Of a stretch of 64,000 nucleotides of DNA, positions 1 through 7,959 are shown in pieces; the stretch's first letter is position 1, and the number at the start of each line of letters is the position of its first letter. Origin of the DNA: Limnochordaceae bacterium (GTDB lineage: Bacteria; Bacillota; Limnochordia; Limnochordales; DUMU01); assembly GCA_014896305.1 (NCBI GenBank), contig JADBKQ010000007.1, positions 54,328 to 118,327 on the forward strand, in the 5' to 3' direction. The notes below the pieces were generated by a model, which worked only from the letters and a program-made list of their open reading frames with translations, was not told the DNA's origin and did no database searches. The position numbers and the translations under genes were made by a program.

Positions 1-2
1 AG

Positions 3-740
3 ACTCTCCAAGCTCCCGGCGACGCACAAGTCCGGGTAAACGGGTTGACGGTTACTGCCAGCACGAACCAACTCACCGGCATCAGCGATGGGCTGACCCT
101 CAACCTGTCGGGCCTGGGTCAGGCCCAGGTAAGCGTGAAGACCAACGTCGACCAGATCGTCAGCCGGGTAAAGGCGTTCGTGGATCAGTACAACTCCACG
201 TTTGGCCTCATGCAGGACAAGAGTGGCAAACAGGCTGTCTTGCAGGGGGACATCAGCTTGATGCAGTTGATGACCAACCTGCGGTTCAAGACGACGGGAC
301 CGGCGGAGGGAGTATTGCCGGCCGGCCAGGCCAGCACGCTGGCGCAAATCGGGGTGCAGATCGACCGGAGCGGCGTCATGAGCCTGGATGAGACCAAACT
401 CCGGCAAATGCTGGCCGATAATCCGGATCAGGTGCGGCTGCTGCTCCAGGCTAATGCCGGTACGGACGGGTTTACCGGTGTCGCCCAGCGCCTGTCCGAT
501 TTCTTGCAGCGCACGCTGGACCCTGTCTCAGGGCTGACCGTGACGAGTCAGAATGCGATTCAAAGCCGGGTGGATGACCTCGACAAACAGATGGAGGCAT
601 TCCAAAAACGGTTGGATCAGCGCCGGGAGGAGCTGGTTCGCCAGTTTACCGCCCTTGAACAGGTGATCAACACACTGCAAAGCCAGAGTAACTGGCTGGC
701 AGGGCAACTCAAGCAGCTGGGAGGGGGCACCGCCAAGTGA
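3..740 (+). CDS. fliD: Flagellar filament cap protein FliD, C-terminal part (gene runs in from the left edge)
   Basis: The frame is open from base 3, so the 5' end lies outside the window. FliD is the hook-associated cap at the filament tip that helps exported flagellin fold and assemble. The first visible residues (VNGLTVTASTNQLTGISDGL) match the FliD pattern of a variable NG motif followed by a serine/asparagine-rich stretch and 'GltL'. The last 80 residues form the usual FliD C-terminal coiled coil (SRVDDLDKQMEAFQKRLDQR, then a Q-rich helix ending LAGQLKQ). The stop overlaps the GTG start of fliS, so the two are translationally coupled. Identification is firm; total length cannot be stated. 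Confidence 0.95.
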   Translation, partial: TLQAPGDAQVRVNGLTVTASTNQLTGISDGLTLNLSGLGQAQVSVKTNVDQIVSRVKAFVDQYNSTFGLMQDKSGKQAVLQGDISLMQLMTNLRFKTTGPAEGVLPAGQASTLAQIGVQIDRSGVMSLDETKLRQMLADNPDQVRLLLQANAGTDGFTGVAQRLSDFLQRTLDPVSGLTVTSQNAIQSRVDDLDKQMEAFQKRLDQRREELVRQFTALEQVINTLQSQSNWLAGQLKQLGGGTAK

Positions 741-1123
741 ACCCATTGGCCAGGGCGTATGAACAATACCGCCGGGTGGATGTGGAAACTGCCAGCTCCG
801 GCAAGCTGATTCTGATGCTCTACGACGGGGCGATCCGCTTCTGCCGGCAGGCGGCCTCCGAATGGAGGGAGGGGAAGGAGGCCCAGGCACGTTCCCACGT
901 ATATCGGGCCCAGGACATCTTGGCGGAGCTGATCGGTTCGCTCAATTTCGACGCCGGCCCGCTGGCTACCAATCTATTTCAGTTGTACGAGTACATGAAC
1001 TACCGCTTGATCCAAAGCGGTCTACGGCGTGATCCGGCAGCAGCGGAGGAAGTGGCCCATCTACTGGAGGAGTTGAGGCAGACATGGGCACAGGTGCTGA
1101 CCAGCTCAGCCTCCCAGGCTTGA
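737..1123 (+). CDS. fliS: Flagellin export chaperone FliS
   Basis: A 128-residue protein of normal FliS length. FliS binds the flagellin C-terminus in the cytoplasm, prevents premature polymerisation and hands flagellin to the export gate. Family hallmarks are visible: an N-terminal 'YEQYRRVDVETASSGKLILM' with the conserved tyrosine and leucine-rich LILMLYDGAI helix, then a mid-protein helix around 'RAQDILAELIGSLNFDAG'. The GTG start overlaps the fliD stop. This position, immediately after fliD and before a short fliT-like gene, is the Bacillus arrangement. Confidence 0.95.
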   Translation: MNPLARAYEQYRRVDVETASSGKLILMLYDGAIRFCRQAASEWREGKEAQARSHVYRAQDILAELIGSLNFDAGPLATNLFQLYEYMNYRLIQSGLRRDPAAAEEVAHLLEELRQTWAQVLTSSASQA

Positions 1124-1479
1124 TCGAGTGGCTCCGTGAGCGGACTCGTTCGTACCATCGCCTCTGCACGCAGCAGGCCTGGGAGCAGTTACGGCTGGCG
1201 ATGAACGACCCTGAGGAGCAGGCGGCCTGGAGAAGACTCCAGGAGTGTCTGGAGTCGGCGGACATAGAGGCGACCCAATCGGCGCAGCCGGCTGGATCAG
1301 TCAGTTGGGTTACTGTCCTCCAGAATCTGTATTCCGAGCGTCGAAAGTTGCAGGCAGGGTTGGAGGAGCAGAAGGCCCATACTCTTGCTGCTTTGCTGGC
1401 GCTTCAGCGAAGCCGGCCATGGTCGGGACACCAAGGCTCGATAAGCTCTCTTGGGCAGAGGTTGGACCAGCGGGGGTGA
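1084..1479 (+). CDS. Small helical protein in the fliT position
   Basis: A 131-residue, charged, mostly helical protein with no recognisable domain. ATG 1084 has a GAGG sequence about six bases upstream but lies inside the last 40 bases of fliS; a TTG at 1120, overlapping the fliS stop as TTGA, is an alternative start. In Bacillus-type operons the gene after fliS is fliT, a short helical chaperone for FliD, and length, position and composition all fit. Sequence similarity itself is too weak to name it. Its last 170 bases overlap the 3' end of the convergent MerR-like gene, so one of the two ends may be over-extended. Confidence 0.6.
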   Translation: MGTGADQLSLPGLIEWLRERTRSYHRLCTQQAWEQLRLAMNDPEEQAAWRRLQECLESADIEATQSAQPAGSVSWVTVLQNLYSERRKLQAGLEEQKAHTLAALLALQRSRPWSGHQGSISSLGQRLDQRG

Positions 1480-2284
1480 GATCTCCGGGAAGCTGGGGGG
1501 GCTGCCAGCGGGGGAGTGACCAGGCTGATAGTTCCCGGCGCTTATAGATCCGGGGGGTGGCCGGGCTGGCTGAGATGTCCGAATCATCATGCAAGTCTTT
1601 GGTAGGGGGCAGAGTGGGAGAGGTGCCGAGCGCACCGGACTCTGGCTGATGGGTGAAGGACGGGAAGGCGGGCACGACGTGCGTCTCTTCCAACAGAGTC
1701 AGGAGTTGACCCAGTAGCTCTTCGAGGTTCCCGATGTCTTCGCGCAGGCTTTCTATTCCCCGGGAAATGGTGTCGAGGTGGCGGTGGATCTCCACCCAGT
1801 TGGGATCGGTCTCCGCAGCTCCTACTGATGGGTGGGTTGCTGCGGCCGCCGCTGCTGGCGCTACCAGGTCAGTACGCGTCCCAGCCTGTTCAGTGTCCAT
1901 CATCACCTCGACTGGTTCAGTCTCCGTTCCGGTGGCTGCCGGTCCGGGCTTTGTGGCGGGAGCGACATGTGGGATGGAAGCGATACTGCCGGCATAGGAC
2001 TGAAGTGCCTGCAGCCGTCTTCGCACCACCTCTTCGCTCTCGTCCTCCTCGGCCAACCAATGGGATGCCTCCTGCAAGAGGCGAATCTGGCGAAAAGTGA
2101 AGAGGGGATCTCCGTCCGACTGCCGCACACAACCCAATTCGTTGCGGAAACGCGCCTCCCAGTACCGCAGGCGAGCGGGTGACCAGCCTAACTGCGCAGC
2201 TGCGTCCAGGACAGTGTAAAGCGTGGGAGCAGGGCTGGATGAGTCCGTAGGAGCGAGGGTGCTATCATCCGGAAGAGAAGGCAT
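1310..2284 (-). CDS. MerR-like DNA-binding protein with coiled coil
   Basis: 324 residues from the ATG at 2284, chosen because GGAGGT lies 8 bases upstream; the frame is open further upstream but without a comparable ribosome site. Residues about 22-90 form a MerR-type winged helix-turn-helix (LYTVLDAAAQLGWSPARLRY, then a 'TFRQIRLLQEASHWL' helix). Residues 163-201 are a leucine-rich coiled coil (ISRGIESLREDIGNLEELLG), a likely dimerisation element. The remaining sequence is Pro/Ala/Thr-rich and probably disordered. The architecture (N-terminal MerR fold, linker, coiled coil, tail) recalls chromosome-anchoring or DUF3967-like proteins more than metal-sensing MerR regulators, and no metal-binding cysteines follow the HTH. 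Target unknown. It converges on the flagellar operon with overlapping 3' ends. Confidence 0.7.
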   Translation of the reverse strand: MPSLPDDSTLAPTDSSSPAPTLYTVLDAAAQLGWSPARLRYWEARFRNELGCVRQSDGDPLFTFRQIRLLQEASHWLAEEDESEEVVRRRLQALQSYAGSIASIPHVAPATKPGPAATGTETEPVEVMMDTEQAGTRTDLVAPAAAAAATHPSVGAAETDPNWVEIHRHLDTISRGIESLREDIGNLEELLGQLLTLLEETHVVPAFPSFTHQPESGALGTSPTLPPTKDLHDDSDISASPATPRIYKRRELSAWSLPRWQPPQLPGDLTPAGPTSAQESLSSLGVPTMAGFAEAPAKQQEYGPSAPPTLPATFDARNTDSGGQ

Positions 2285-2328
2285 CCATGCCCACCTCCCT
2301 GTGGATTCGATGTCCGTGATCACCGGCG

Positions 2329-2356
2329 TTGACTGTTCTTGCCCCATTGCGATATT
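2329..2356 (+). promoter_or_regulatory. Possible promoter in the divergent intergenic region
   Basis: TTGACT, 16 bases, then GATATT, pointing at the unrecognised gene that starts near 2563-2593. The -35 is good and the -10 matches only four of six positions. The roughly 300 bases between the MerR-like gene and its divergent neighbour contain no other clear signal. Confidence 0.3.
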
Positions 2357-2592
2357 CCCAACAGTTCGCCAGACACCGGGGACATCCTTTTGCTTTGGGC
2401 GGGATTTGAGCGGGTCGGTTGGCAGGCTGGGCGGCTCGACCTGGGCCGCGCGACTGGATCGACGCCCCCGGGGGGAGCCTGCCAAAAGGGCAGGGGGATA
2501 AGGTGCGTCGACAACGGCTATGGCTGGAGTCACCTGCGACCATGGTTGTGCGGCACGTGTGAGTGCTCAAGCCCCGGGGCACAGTAGGGAGT

Positions 2593-3948
2593 ATGGGAGA
2601 AGTCTACCGTTTACCGAAAGGCATCGGGGCCAGAGAAGCCCAAGGGCCTCCCCAGCAGGAACAGGCGGGGCGTGGGGCGGCGGTGGAGGGGGCGTGCGAC
2701 GAGCGGGGCGGGGTCGGGAGGGCACAGAACAGCTCCGAGAGACCGGCTTGGCCTGGGGAGGGCCATGGCCAGCGCTGCCGCTGGCAAGGGGCATGGCTAG
2801 TTCACCAGCGATGGGTGCGGCGGATACGGGAGCTGGTTGCCGGGGCAGCGCGGGTGGGTAGGAGAACCCGGGCAGTCTGGCGGCGGCACTTGGTCTACCG
2901 ACGGTTGCTAGCGACTCTCCGCCCCCTGGGGCTGGGCACGGAGGCGTTGAACTGGCTGCCGCAACTCGGGCGGATTGCGGGTGTCTGGATTGATGATGGG
3001 CTCGTCCTCGACGTCGCCCAGCGACGGCTGCAAGAGGTTTGGACGCCGGCCCTGGGACAGGCAGGGCAAAGACTGGAGCAGGCCGCCCGGCAGCTGTTCC
3101 GGGCAAGCGTGCAGGCTCTACCCATCGGCCCTGAAAATGCTGTTCTCGGCCATGAGGAAGATGGACAGGAAGGCCGGTTCGAACCCGGGAGTCAACGGGA
3201 ATTCGAGAGGACAGGCGCGACTGCGTCTGTGTGCGGCCACTGGGCTCGCCTGGGGGTATGGATAGCGCCACAGGTGGAGCGGGTTTACTGTACCCACCAC
3301 CTCTGGACGCCAGCCGGTGAACCCAGGCGTACCTACTATGTGTCCATCCTCCGGGGGGCGTGGCCCGTGGTGTCCCCTTATTGTGCCTGGACCTGGGATG
3401 AGGCAGGCAGAGTCTGCCCCCTGGATGATTTGCGCACGCGGGTATGGCAGACGCAATGGGACCGGTGGATAGGTGAGGGGTTGTTGCCTGTGGCCCTGGC
3501 CATACGGCCTTGGTGGCAGCCACCGGTCCATTGGGTGGAAACCCGCCGGATGGCCGGGGCTGCTTTGACCGCTTTGGCCGCCTTCACCAACCCGCTCGCT
3601 TCCCAGGTTGCCGCGGGCGTGGCGCACCTGCGCAGTCTGGGGTTGCGCGTGATCTGGCAAAGCCAGCTGGGATCGGGGGTGGCACGGGCGGTGGCGGCCG
3701 CCATGCCGGGGCTGGAGGTAGACGGTGAGTGGCATAGCAGCAACGCCTTCCCCGCCGGAGCATCCATTCCGGAGCCGCCCGTATGGGTCCGGCTGCAGCG
3801 ACTGCCAGACGGTTCTGTCTTGCTGCGGTGGTGGGGCGCTGGTGAACTGGGCAGCACTCATGTGCCGGTCGTCTGGCAACCCGGACGGGGAGTTCACCCG
3901 TTGCTAGAGCTTGGAAAGTTGTGCCGTTTGGGGAAGGCATTCAATTAG
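2593..3948 (+). CDS. Unrecognised protein, about 451 residues
   Basis: No family recognised. The frame is open from a GTG at 2563; ATG 2593 is preferred only because the protein then begins MGEVYRLPKG, and neither start has a well-spaced ribosome site. Residues to about 70 are Arg/Gly/Glu-rich low complexity. The rest is rich in Trp and Arg, with a helical segment 'AAVAAAMPGL' and no signal peptide or clear membrane span. Repeated tryptophans (WQTQWDRWIGEG, IRPWWQPPVHWV) suggest a compact folded domain. It sits alone between divergent and downstream promoters. Third-position GC is high throughout, which supports a real gene, but function is unknown. Confidence 0.6.
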   Translation: MGEVYRLPKGIGAREAQGPPQQEQAGRGAAVEGACDERGGVGRAQNSSERPAWPGEGHGQRCRWQGAWLVHQRWVRRIRELVAGAARVGRRTRAVWRRHLVYRRLLATLRPLGLGTEALNWLPQLGRIAGVWIDDGLVLDVAQRRLQEVWTPALGQAGQRLEQAARQLFRASVQALPIGPENAVLGHEEDGQEGRFEPGSQREFERTGATASVCGHWARLGVWIAPQVERVYCTHHLWTPAGEPRRTYYVSILRGAWPVVSPYCAWTWDEAGRVCPLDDLRTRVWQTQWDRWIGEGLLPVALAIRPWWQPPVHWVETRRMAGAALTALAAFTNPLASQVAAGVAHLRSLGLRVIWQSQLGSGVARAVAAAMPGLEVDGEWHSSNAFPAGASIPEPPVWVRLQRLPDGSVLLRWWGAGELGSTHVPVVWQPGRGVHPLLELGKLCRLGKAFN

Positions 3949-3971
3949 GGCTTCCCGCCGGCCAGACTTTC

Positions 3972-3980
3972 TGGTATAAT
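3972..3980 (+). promoter_or_regulatory. Extended -10 promoter for the amino-acid transporter genes
   Basis: TGGTATAAT, a perfect -10 hexamer with the TG extension. No matching -35 lies 16-18 bases upstream. It is about 110 bases before the start of the binding-protein gene and is identical to the -10 of the secA promoter. Confidence 0.7.
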
Positions 3981-4090
3981 TCCCCACGAATAATTATCAA
4001 TTCTTGCAATTTCACGGGCAGGAGACCGCGTCAGGGCGCAGAATCATAGGACGCAGCGCATGAGAGGGTTTCCAGAGGAGGTCTTTTTGG

Positions 4091-4849
4091 ATGCGGAAAT
4101 GGTACGGAGTGAGTTTATTCATTGCGACGTTGAGTATATTCATAGCGATAGCCCTGGTTGGCAGCACCCAGGCGGCCGACCGGCCGGTGCTGCGGGTAGG
4201 GACGGATGCCACGTTTCCACCGTTTGAGTTCGTCAACGAAAAGGGGCAGTACGTCGGGTTTGACATGGATCTGATCCGGCTGATCGGTGCCGAACTCGGA
4301 ATGGACGTGCGAATCGTCAATACCTCGTTTGACGGGCTGATTCCCGGGCTCATGGCCAACCAGTTCGACTGCATCATCGCCGGGATGACGGTTACCGACG
4401 AGAGGGCCAAGTCGGTGGCCTTTTCTACGCCGTACTTCAATGCCGGACAGGTTATAGTAGTCCGGACGAACGACCAAAGCATCCACGGTGTAGGCGATCT
4501 CAAAGGCAAGGTCGTCACGACGCAGATAGGCACCACCGGGCAGTTGGTGGTGGATAAGATGACGGGACTCAAGGAGCACCGCGTGTTTAACACCGTCCCG
4601 GAGGCGGTGCAAGAAGTGCTACAAGGCCGGGCGGATGCGGCCGTGATCGATCTGCCAGTGGCTGCGGACTTCCTGCGGAGCCAGCCAGGGAAGTTCAAGA
4701 TCGTCGGTAAGCCGTTCACGAACGAGGTGTACGCGATCGCGGTCCGCAAGGACAACCCGGCTCTTCTGGCCAAGATCAACCAGGCGTTGAAGCAGATCGA
4801 GGCTAGCGGGAAGTTCGATGCTTTGTATAAGGAATGGATCATGCAATAG
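4091..4849 (+). CDS. Amino-acid ABC transporter substrate-binding protein
   Basis: 252 residues, family 3 (glutamine/basic/polar amino acid) solute-binding protein that delivers substrate to an ABC permease. Residues 1-29 are a Sec signal peptide ending STQAA; there is no lipobox cysteine, so the protein should be soluble in a periplasm rather than lipid-anchored. Family motifs follow in order: RVGTDATFPPFEFVNEKGQY, 'GFDMDLIRLIGAELG', 'FDCIIAGMTVTDERAKSVAF' and 'AVIDLPVAADF'. ATG 4091 has GGAGGT 8-9 bases upstream. The permease follows after 173 bases, but no ATPase gene is present in the window. Glutamine, arginine or histidine specificity cannot be decided. Confidence 0.9.
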   Translation: MRKWYGVSLFIATLSIFIAIALVGSTQAADRPVLRVGTDATFPPFEFVNEKGQYVGFDMDLIRLIGAELGMDVRIVNTSFDGLIPGLMANQFDCIIAGMTVTDERAKSVAFSTPYFNAGQVIVVRTNDQSIHGVGDLKGKVVTTQIGTTGQLVVDKMTGLKEHRVFNTVPEAVQEVLQGRADAAVIDLPVAADFLRSQPGKFKIVGKPFTNEVYAIAVRKDNPALLAKINQALKQIEASGKFDALYKEWIMQ

Positions 4850-4945
4850 GCGAGGAGGAAGAGAACGGGCTCGGTAGAACCCAAGATGGCGACGACAGGG
4901 GTCTGCTAGGTACAGGCGAGCGTCGCACGTGTAGTGGGGGGAGCG

Positions 4946-4968
4946 GGTCGCCCGGTAACGGGGCGATC
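4946..4968 (+). promoter_or_regulatory. Stem-loop between binding-protein and permease genes
   Basis: GGTCGCCC and GGGCGATC form an 8-bp stem (one G-T pair) around a 7-base loop. No T-run follows, so it is not a standard terminator. It may protect or attenuate the transcript, consistent with binding proteins usually being made in excess over their permease. Confidence 0.5.
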
Positions 4969-5022
4969 TGCTCTCGCTGTGTGTAGGAAACGGGACGAAC
5001 TCCGGAGGGATCATCGCAAGAA

Positions 5023-5784
5023 ATGGTAGGCCTGATGGGAATTCCGGCATTGGCATTCGATTTCAAGCTAGTCTGGGAGACGTTACCTACCTTGCTGGCA
5101 GGAGCGGGTGTGACACTACAGCTGACCGCGGCTGGGGTCGGTATCGGGCTGGTTCTCGGCACATTACTGGGGATCTGTCGCACCAGTCCCTATCGGGTGC
5201 TCTCAGTGCCGGCCAGTATCTACGTGGAGTTCGTCCGGGGAACACCCCTGCTGGTGCAGATCTTCATCATCTACATGGGTGTGCCGGCCGTCCTGTCCAT
5301 CTCCTTTGATCGGATGGTGGCTGCCATTGCGGCGCTGGGACTCAACTCCGGAGCATACGTCGCCGAAATCGTTCGAGCGGGGATTCAGGGGGTGGACATG
5401 GGACAGGTCGAAGCCGCCCGCTCCCTGGGGATGAGCGGCAGTCAGACCATGCGGTATATTGTGCTACCCCAGGCGTTTCGGAAAGTGATTCCCCCGCTGG
5501 TGAACGAGTTCATCGCGCTGCTAAAGGATTCGTCCCTGGTGGCCGTCATCTCCCTCGAAGAGCTCTTTCGGAAAGCCCAGTTGGTGCAGGCCCGGACCTT
5601 CCGTCCCTTTGAGATGTACTTCTCGGTCGCCATCATCTACCTCGCAATGACCCTGTCCTTGTCTGCCCTGGCTCGATACCTCGAGCGCCGCCTGGACCTG
5701 GCCCGGAGGGGTCGAGAAGTGGCTGAGCAAGGCGTTCCGCCGGTGGACGTTGAGCCGTCTTCGGTGGCGACAAGTAGTATATAA
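5023..5784 (+). CDS. Amino-acid ABC transporter permease (HisM/GlnP family)
   Basis: 253 residues, polar amino-acid permease subunit of the inner membrane. The N-terminal part (about residues 13-100) contains the HisMQ-type helices with 'EFVRGTPLLVQIFIIYMGVP'. The cytoplasmic EAA loop that contacts the ATPase is clear: 'GQVEAARSLGMSG...YIVLPQAFRKVIPPL'. Five membrane spans are expected. The first ATG (5023) is used; GGAGG is about 13 bases upstream, rather far, and ATG 5035 is an alternative. The gene pairs with the binding protein upstream, but the ATP-hydrolysing subunit must be encoded elsewhere or shared. The gene ends just before hpf. Confidence 0.9.
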   Translation: MVGLMGIPALAFDFKLVWETLPTLLAGAGVTLQLTAAGVGIGLVLGTLLGICRTSPYRVLSVPASIYVEFVRGTPLLVQIFIIYMGVPAVLSISFDRMVAAIAALGLNSGAYVAEIVRAGIQGVDMGQVEAARSLGMSGSQTMRYIVLPQAFRKVIPPLVNEFIALLKDSSLVAVISLEELFRKAQLVQARTFRPFEMYFSVAIIYLAMTLSLSALARYLERRLDLARRGREVAEQGVPPVDVEPSSVATSSI

Positions 5785-5840
5785 TTGGGACAGGGGTAGG
5801 GAACGGCCTTCCCAAGGGTGTTCCGAAGGAGGTTACGGCG

Positions 5841-6404
5841 ATGAAGCTCACGGTGTCAGGACGGAACCTCGAGGTTACTCCGGCCTTGCGCGCTTATGCA
5901 GAGAAAAAGGTCGGCAAGCTAGAGCGCTTCCTAAACGCCCACAGCGAGCCGGCTGCTGCGGTGCTGATGCGGACGGAGCGGGAGAACCAGATCGTGGAAC
6001 TTACCTTAACCTCCCAGGGTCTCTTGGCTCGGGCCGAGGGGCGGACGCCGGATATGTACGCCTCGGTGGACGAGGCCGTTGAGAAGATCGAACGGCAGAT
6101 TCACAAGGCACGGAACCGGTGGAAGCACCAGAAACAAAACCGCACGAAGGTCAGCATGGCGCTGGCCGGGGTGTCGGAGGACGGCATCGGCGTTGATACC
6201 ACCCCGGCGGAGGACGAAGAGGAGCTGGCGCAAGTCGTGCGAGTCAAGCGTTACGCGTGGAAGCCGATGTCGGTGGAGGAAGCCTTGACGCAGATGGAGT
6301 TGCTGGGGCACGATTTCTTTGTTTTTACGAATGCCGAGACGGAAGAGGTCAACGTGGTCTACCGGCGCAGGGATGGAAACTACGGGCTCATCGAGCCGGA
6401 GTGA
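5841..6404 (+). CDS. hpf: Ribosome hibernation promoting factor, long form
   Basis: 187 residues, the usual length of long HPF, which binds the small subunit's decoding site and dimerises 70S ribosomes into 100S particles in stationary phase. Residues 1-105 are the S30AE fold (MKLTVSGRNLEVTPALRAYA, 'LERFLNAHSEPAAAVLMR', 'ASVDEAVEKIERQIHK'). Residues 128-186 are the C-terminal dimerisation domain ('VVRVKRYAWKPMSVEEALTQ', 'HDFFVFTNAETEEVNVVYRR', 'GNYGLIEP'). AAGGAGGT lies 8 bases before ATG. A TATAAT at 5780-5785 overlaps the preceding stop codon and may be its -10, without a good -35. In B. subtilis the homologue lies between fliT and secA, as here with extra genes inserted. Confidence 0.97.
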   Translation: MKLTVSGRNLEVTPALRAYAEKKVGKLERFLNAHSEPAAAVLMRTERENQIVELTLTSQGLLARAEGRTPDMYASVDEAVEKIERQIHKARNRWKHQKQNRTKVSMALAGVSEDGIGVDTTPAEDEEELAQVVRVKRYAWKPMSVEEALTQMELLGHDFFVFTNAETEEVNVVYRRRDGNYGLIEPE

Positions 6405-6411
6405 GAAAGCG

Positions 6412-7689
6412 GTGGGTTCAGGAAGCAGGACGGCCGGGGCGTACAAAGAGCCCGGAGACAGTCTGGATGAGAAGTGGCGGCTGGCGGAGCCGGTCGCCCT
6501 TTTGATATTCGAGGGCGATCGCCCCACCGTAGCTGTGGAAGAGTGGCTGGCCGAGGCCCGCCAACGCATGGTGCTTGATGTGTTGCAGCGGGCGGTAAAG
6601 GTACCGGCCATCCGAACCCGGCTGGTGGTGACCAACCGTACCGGGTTGGCGGAAATGCTGGCAGATGGCCGTTTGGCCGAGGTGATCGTTGAACGGCCGG
6701 CCGGCGCCGGGCCCGCGAAAGATCCGTGGGACTACCATTTTGGACAGGCGTTTGCCCGCGTCGTACTGGAACGCTCGCTGCAGAACGTCTTCTATTGCGG
6801 GGGTGGGGCCTGTCCCTTGATCTCCGTAACGGAGATCGAAGAGATTGTACGGCGGCTGCAGGAAGAGAAGAATCTGGTCGTGACCAATAACCCGTACTCC
6901 GCCGACCTGGTCGGCTTTTCCCCAGGGGAGGCTATCAGCCGAATCGAGCCGCCGGTAGTGGATAATACACTGCCCCTGTTGCTCCACCAACAGGCCGGAC
7001 TCCGGTTGGTGCAATTGCCGCGCACCCTGGGGATCAACTTTGACATCGATACACCGACGGACCTGATGATTCTGGCGATTCACCCGGATACCGGGCCATC
7101 GACTCGGGAGTATCTGGGCCACCTGCCGCTGAAACTGGAGCGTTTCGAAAAGGTGCGGGACATCCTCCTGAACCCGGAGGCCCAGGTACTGGTCTACGGG
7201 CGTGTGGGAGCCCCCCTCTTCGGCTACTTGGACGAGAAAACCCGTTGTCGGTTGCGGCTGGTTTCGGAGGAACGAGGGATGAAGGCCAGGGGACGAGACG
7301 AACGGGGCGAAGTCGTTTCGCTGCTGGGACTGCTCTGGCAGCAGACCACACCATCCCGGTTCTTCCGTTGTTTGGCCGACCTGGCGGATGCGGCCGTCCT
7401 GGACACCCGGGTTATTTTTGCCCACCTGTTTGGCCGGGTGCAGCGGGCGGACCGGTTTTACTCGGACCTGGGTGAACCCGGCAAGATCGCTGACCCGCGG
7501 GTGCGCGAGTTCACCCAGGCTGCGCTGGAGGCTCCGATTCCCGTCTTGCTGGGCGGACACTCGCTGGTATCAGGCGGCCTTTGGGCGCTGCTCGACGCAG
7601 CCTGGCGGGGATCTGCGCGACCCGTTCTGCTGGACGGCTGGACTTTGGCCCCCACTCCAAACTACCAGACATACGGCCCGGAAGGTTGA
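6412..7689 (+). CDS. Unrecognised protein with nucleotidyltransferase-like features
   Basis: 425 residues from GTG 6412, chosen because GGAG lies about 10 bases upstream and earlier starts would run inside hpf. No family can be named with confidence. Residues about 15-230 resemble a GT-A type nucleotidyltransferase: an early hydrophobic strand (EPVALLIFEG), 'VTNRTGLAEMLADGRLAEVI', a loop 'YCGGGACPLISVTEIEEIV', and 'GINFDIDTPTDLMILA', which is like the 'DVDTPEDL' motif of MobA/CofC-like enzymes. The second half (YGRVGAPLFGYLDEKTRCRL onward) is helical and of unknown type. Third-position GC is high and no membrane segment is visible. It starts eight bases after hpf and probably shares its transcript. 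Confidence 0.65.
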   Translation: MGSGSRTAGAYKEPGDSLDEKWRLAEPVALLIFEGDRPTVAVEEWLAEARQRMVLDVLQRAVKVPAIRTRLVVTNRTGLAEMLADGRLAEVIVERPAGAGPAKDPWDYHFGQAFARVVLERSLQNVFYCGGGACPLISVTEIEEIVRRLQEEKNLVVTNNPYSADLVGFSPGEAISRIEPPVVDNTLPLLLHQQAGLRLVQLPRTLGINFDIDTPTDLMILAIHPDTGPSTREYLGHLPLKLERFEKVRDILLNPEAQVLVYGRVGAPLFGYLDEKTRCRLRLVSEERGMKARGRDERGEVVSLLGLLWQQTTPSRFFRCLADLADAAVLDTRVIFAHLFGRVQRADRFYSDLGEPGKIADPRVREFTQAALEAPIPVLLGGHSLVSGGLWALLDAAWRGSARPVLLDGWTLAPTPNYQTYGPEG

Positions 7690-7776
7690 GACGCTGCTGC
7701 CCTGGCCTGAAGGTCGCCCGTTGCAGTTCACGCTGGTAGTCCTCCAAATTCTCCCCGTTACTTTGAGGCTGTTGGC

Positions 7777-7801
7777 AGGAGTTTTGCGACTCGCCACGAA
7801 T
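7777..7801 (+). promoter_or_regulatory. Possible SigH-type promoter
   Basis: AGGA at 7777-7780 and GAAT at 7798-7801 with 17 bases between, the spacing of the Bacillus SigH consensus (AGGAwww...GAAT). It lies in the 270-base gap upstream of the next gene, which otherwise contains nothing recognised. Short motif, low certainty. Confidence 0.3.
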
Positions 7802-7959
7802 TGGTTACCCGAGTTTTCCATAGGACGGCAGGTCCCTCCAGATCCCCAGATCCATGGAGAGAAGTTCGGGGGGGCCGTTCGCTGGTGTAGTGGCGTGTCT
7901 CCCTTGAAGCAGAGGCCGAAGCCTTTCTTCTCACAACAGTTTGCTGTCACAGGGGGAGC

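Noticed and set aside
2567..3897. Long reverse-strand open frames opposite the unrecognised gene at 2593-3948
   Set aside because: GC-rich codon use opens antisense frames; these are Pro/Arg/His-rich without motifs, while the forward frame has better codon position bias.
6319..6411. Earlier start for the gene at 6412, inside hpf
   Set aside because: It would overlap hpf by more than 80 bases without a ribosome site; GTG 6412 has GGAG at good spacing.
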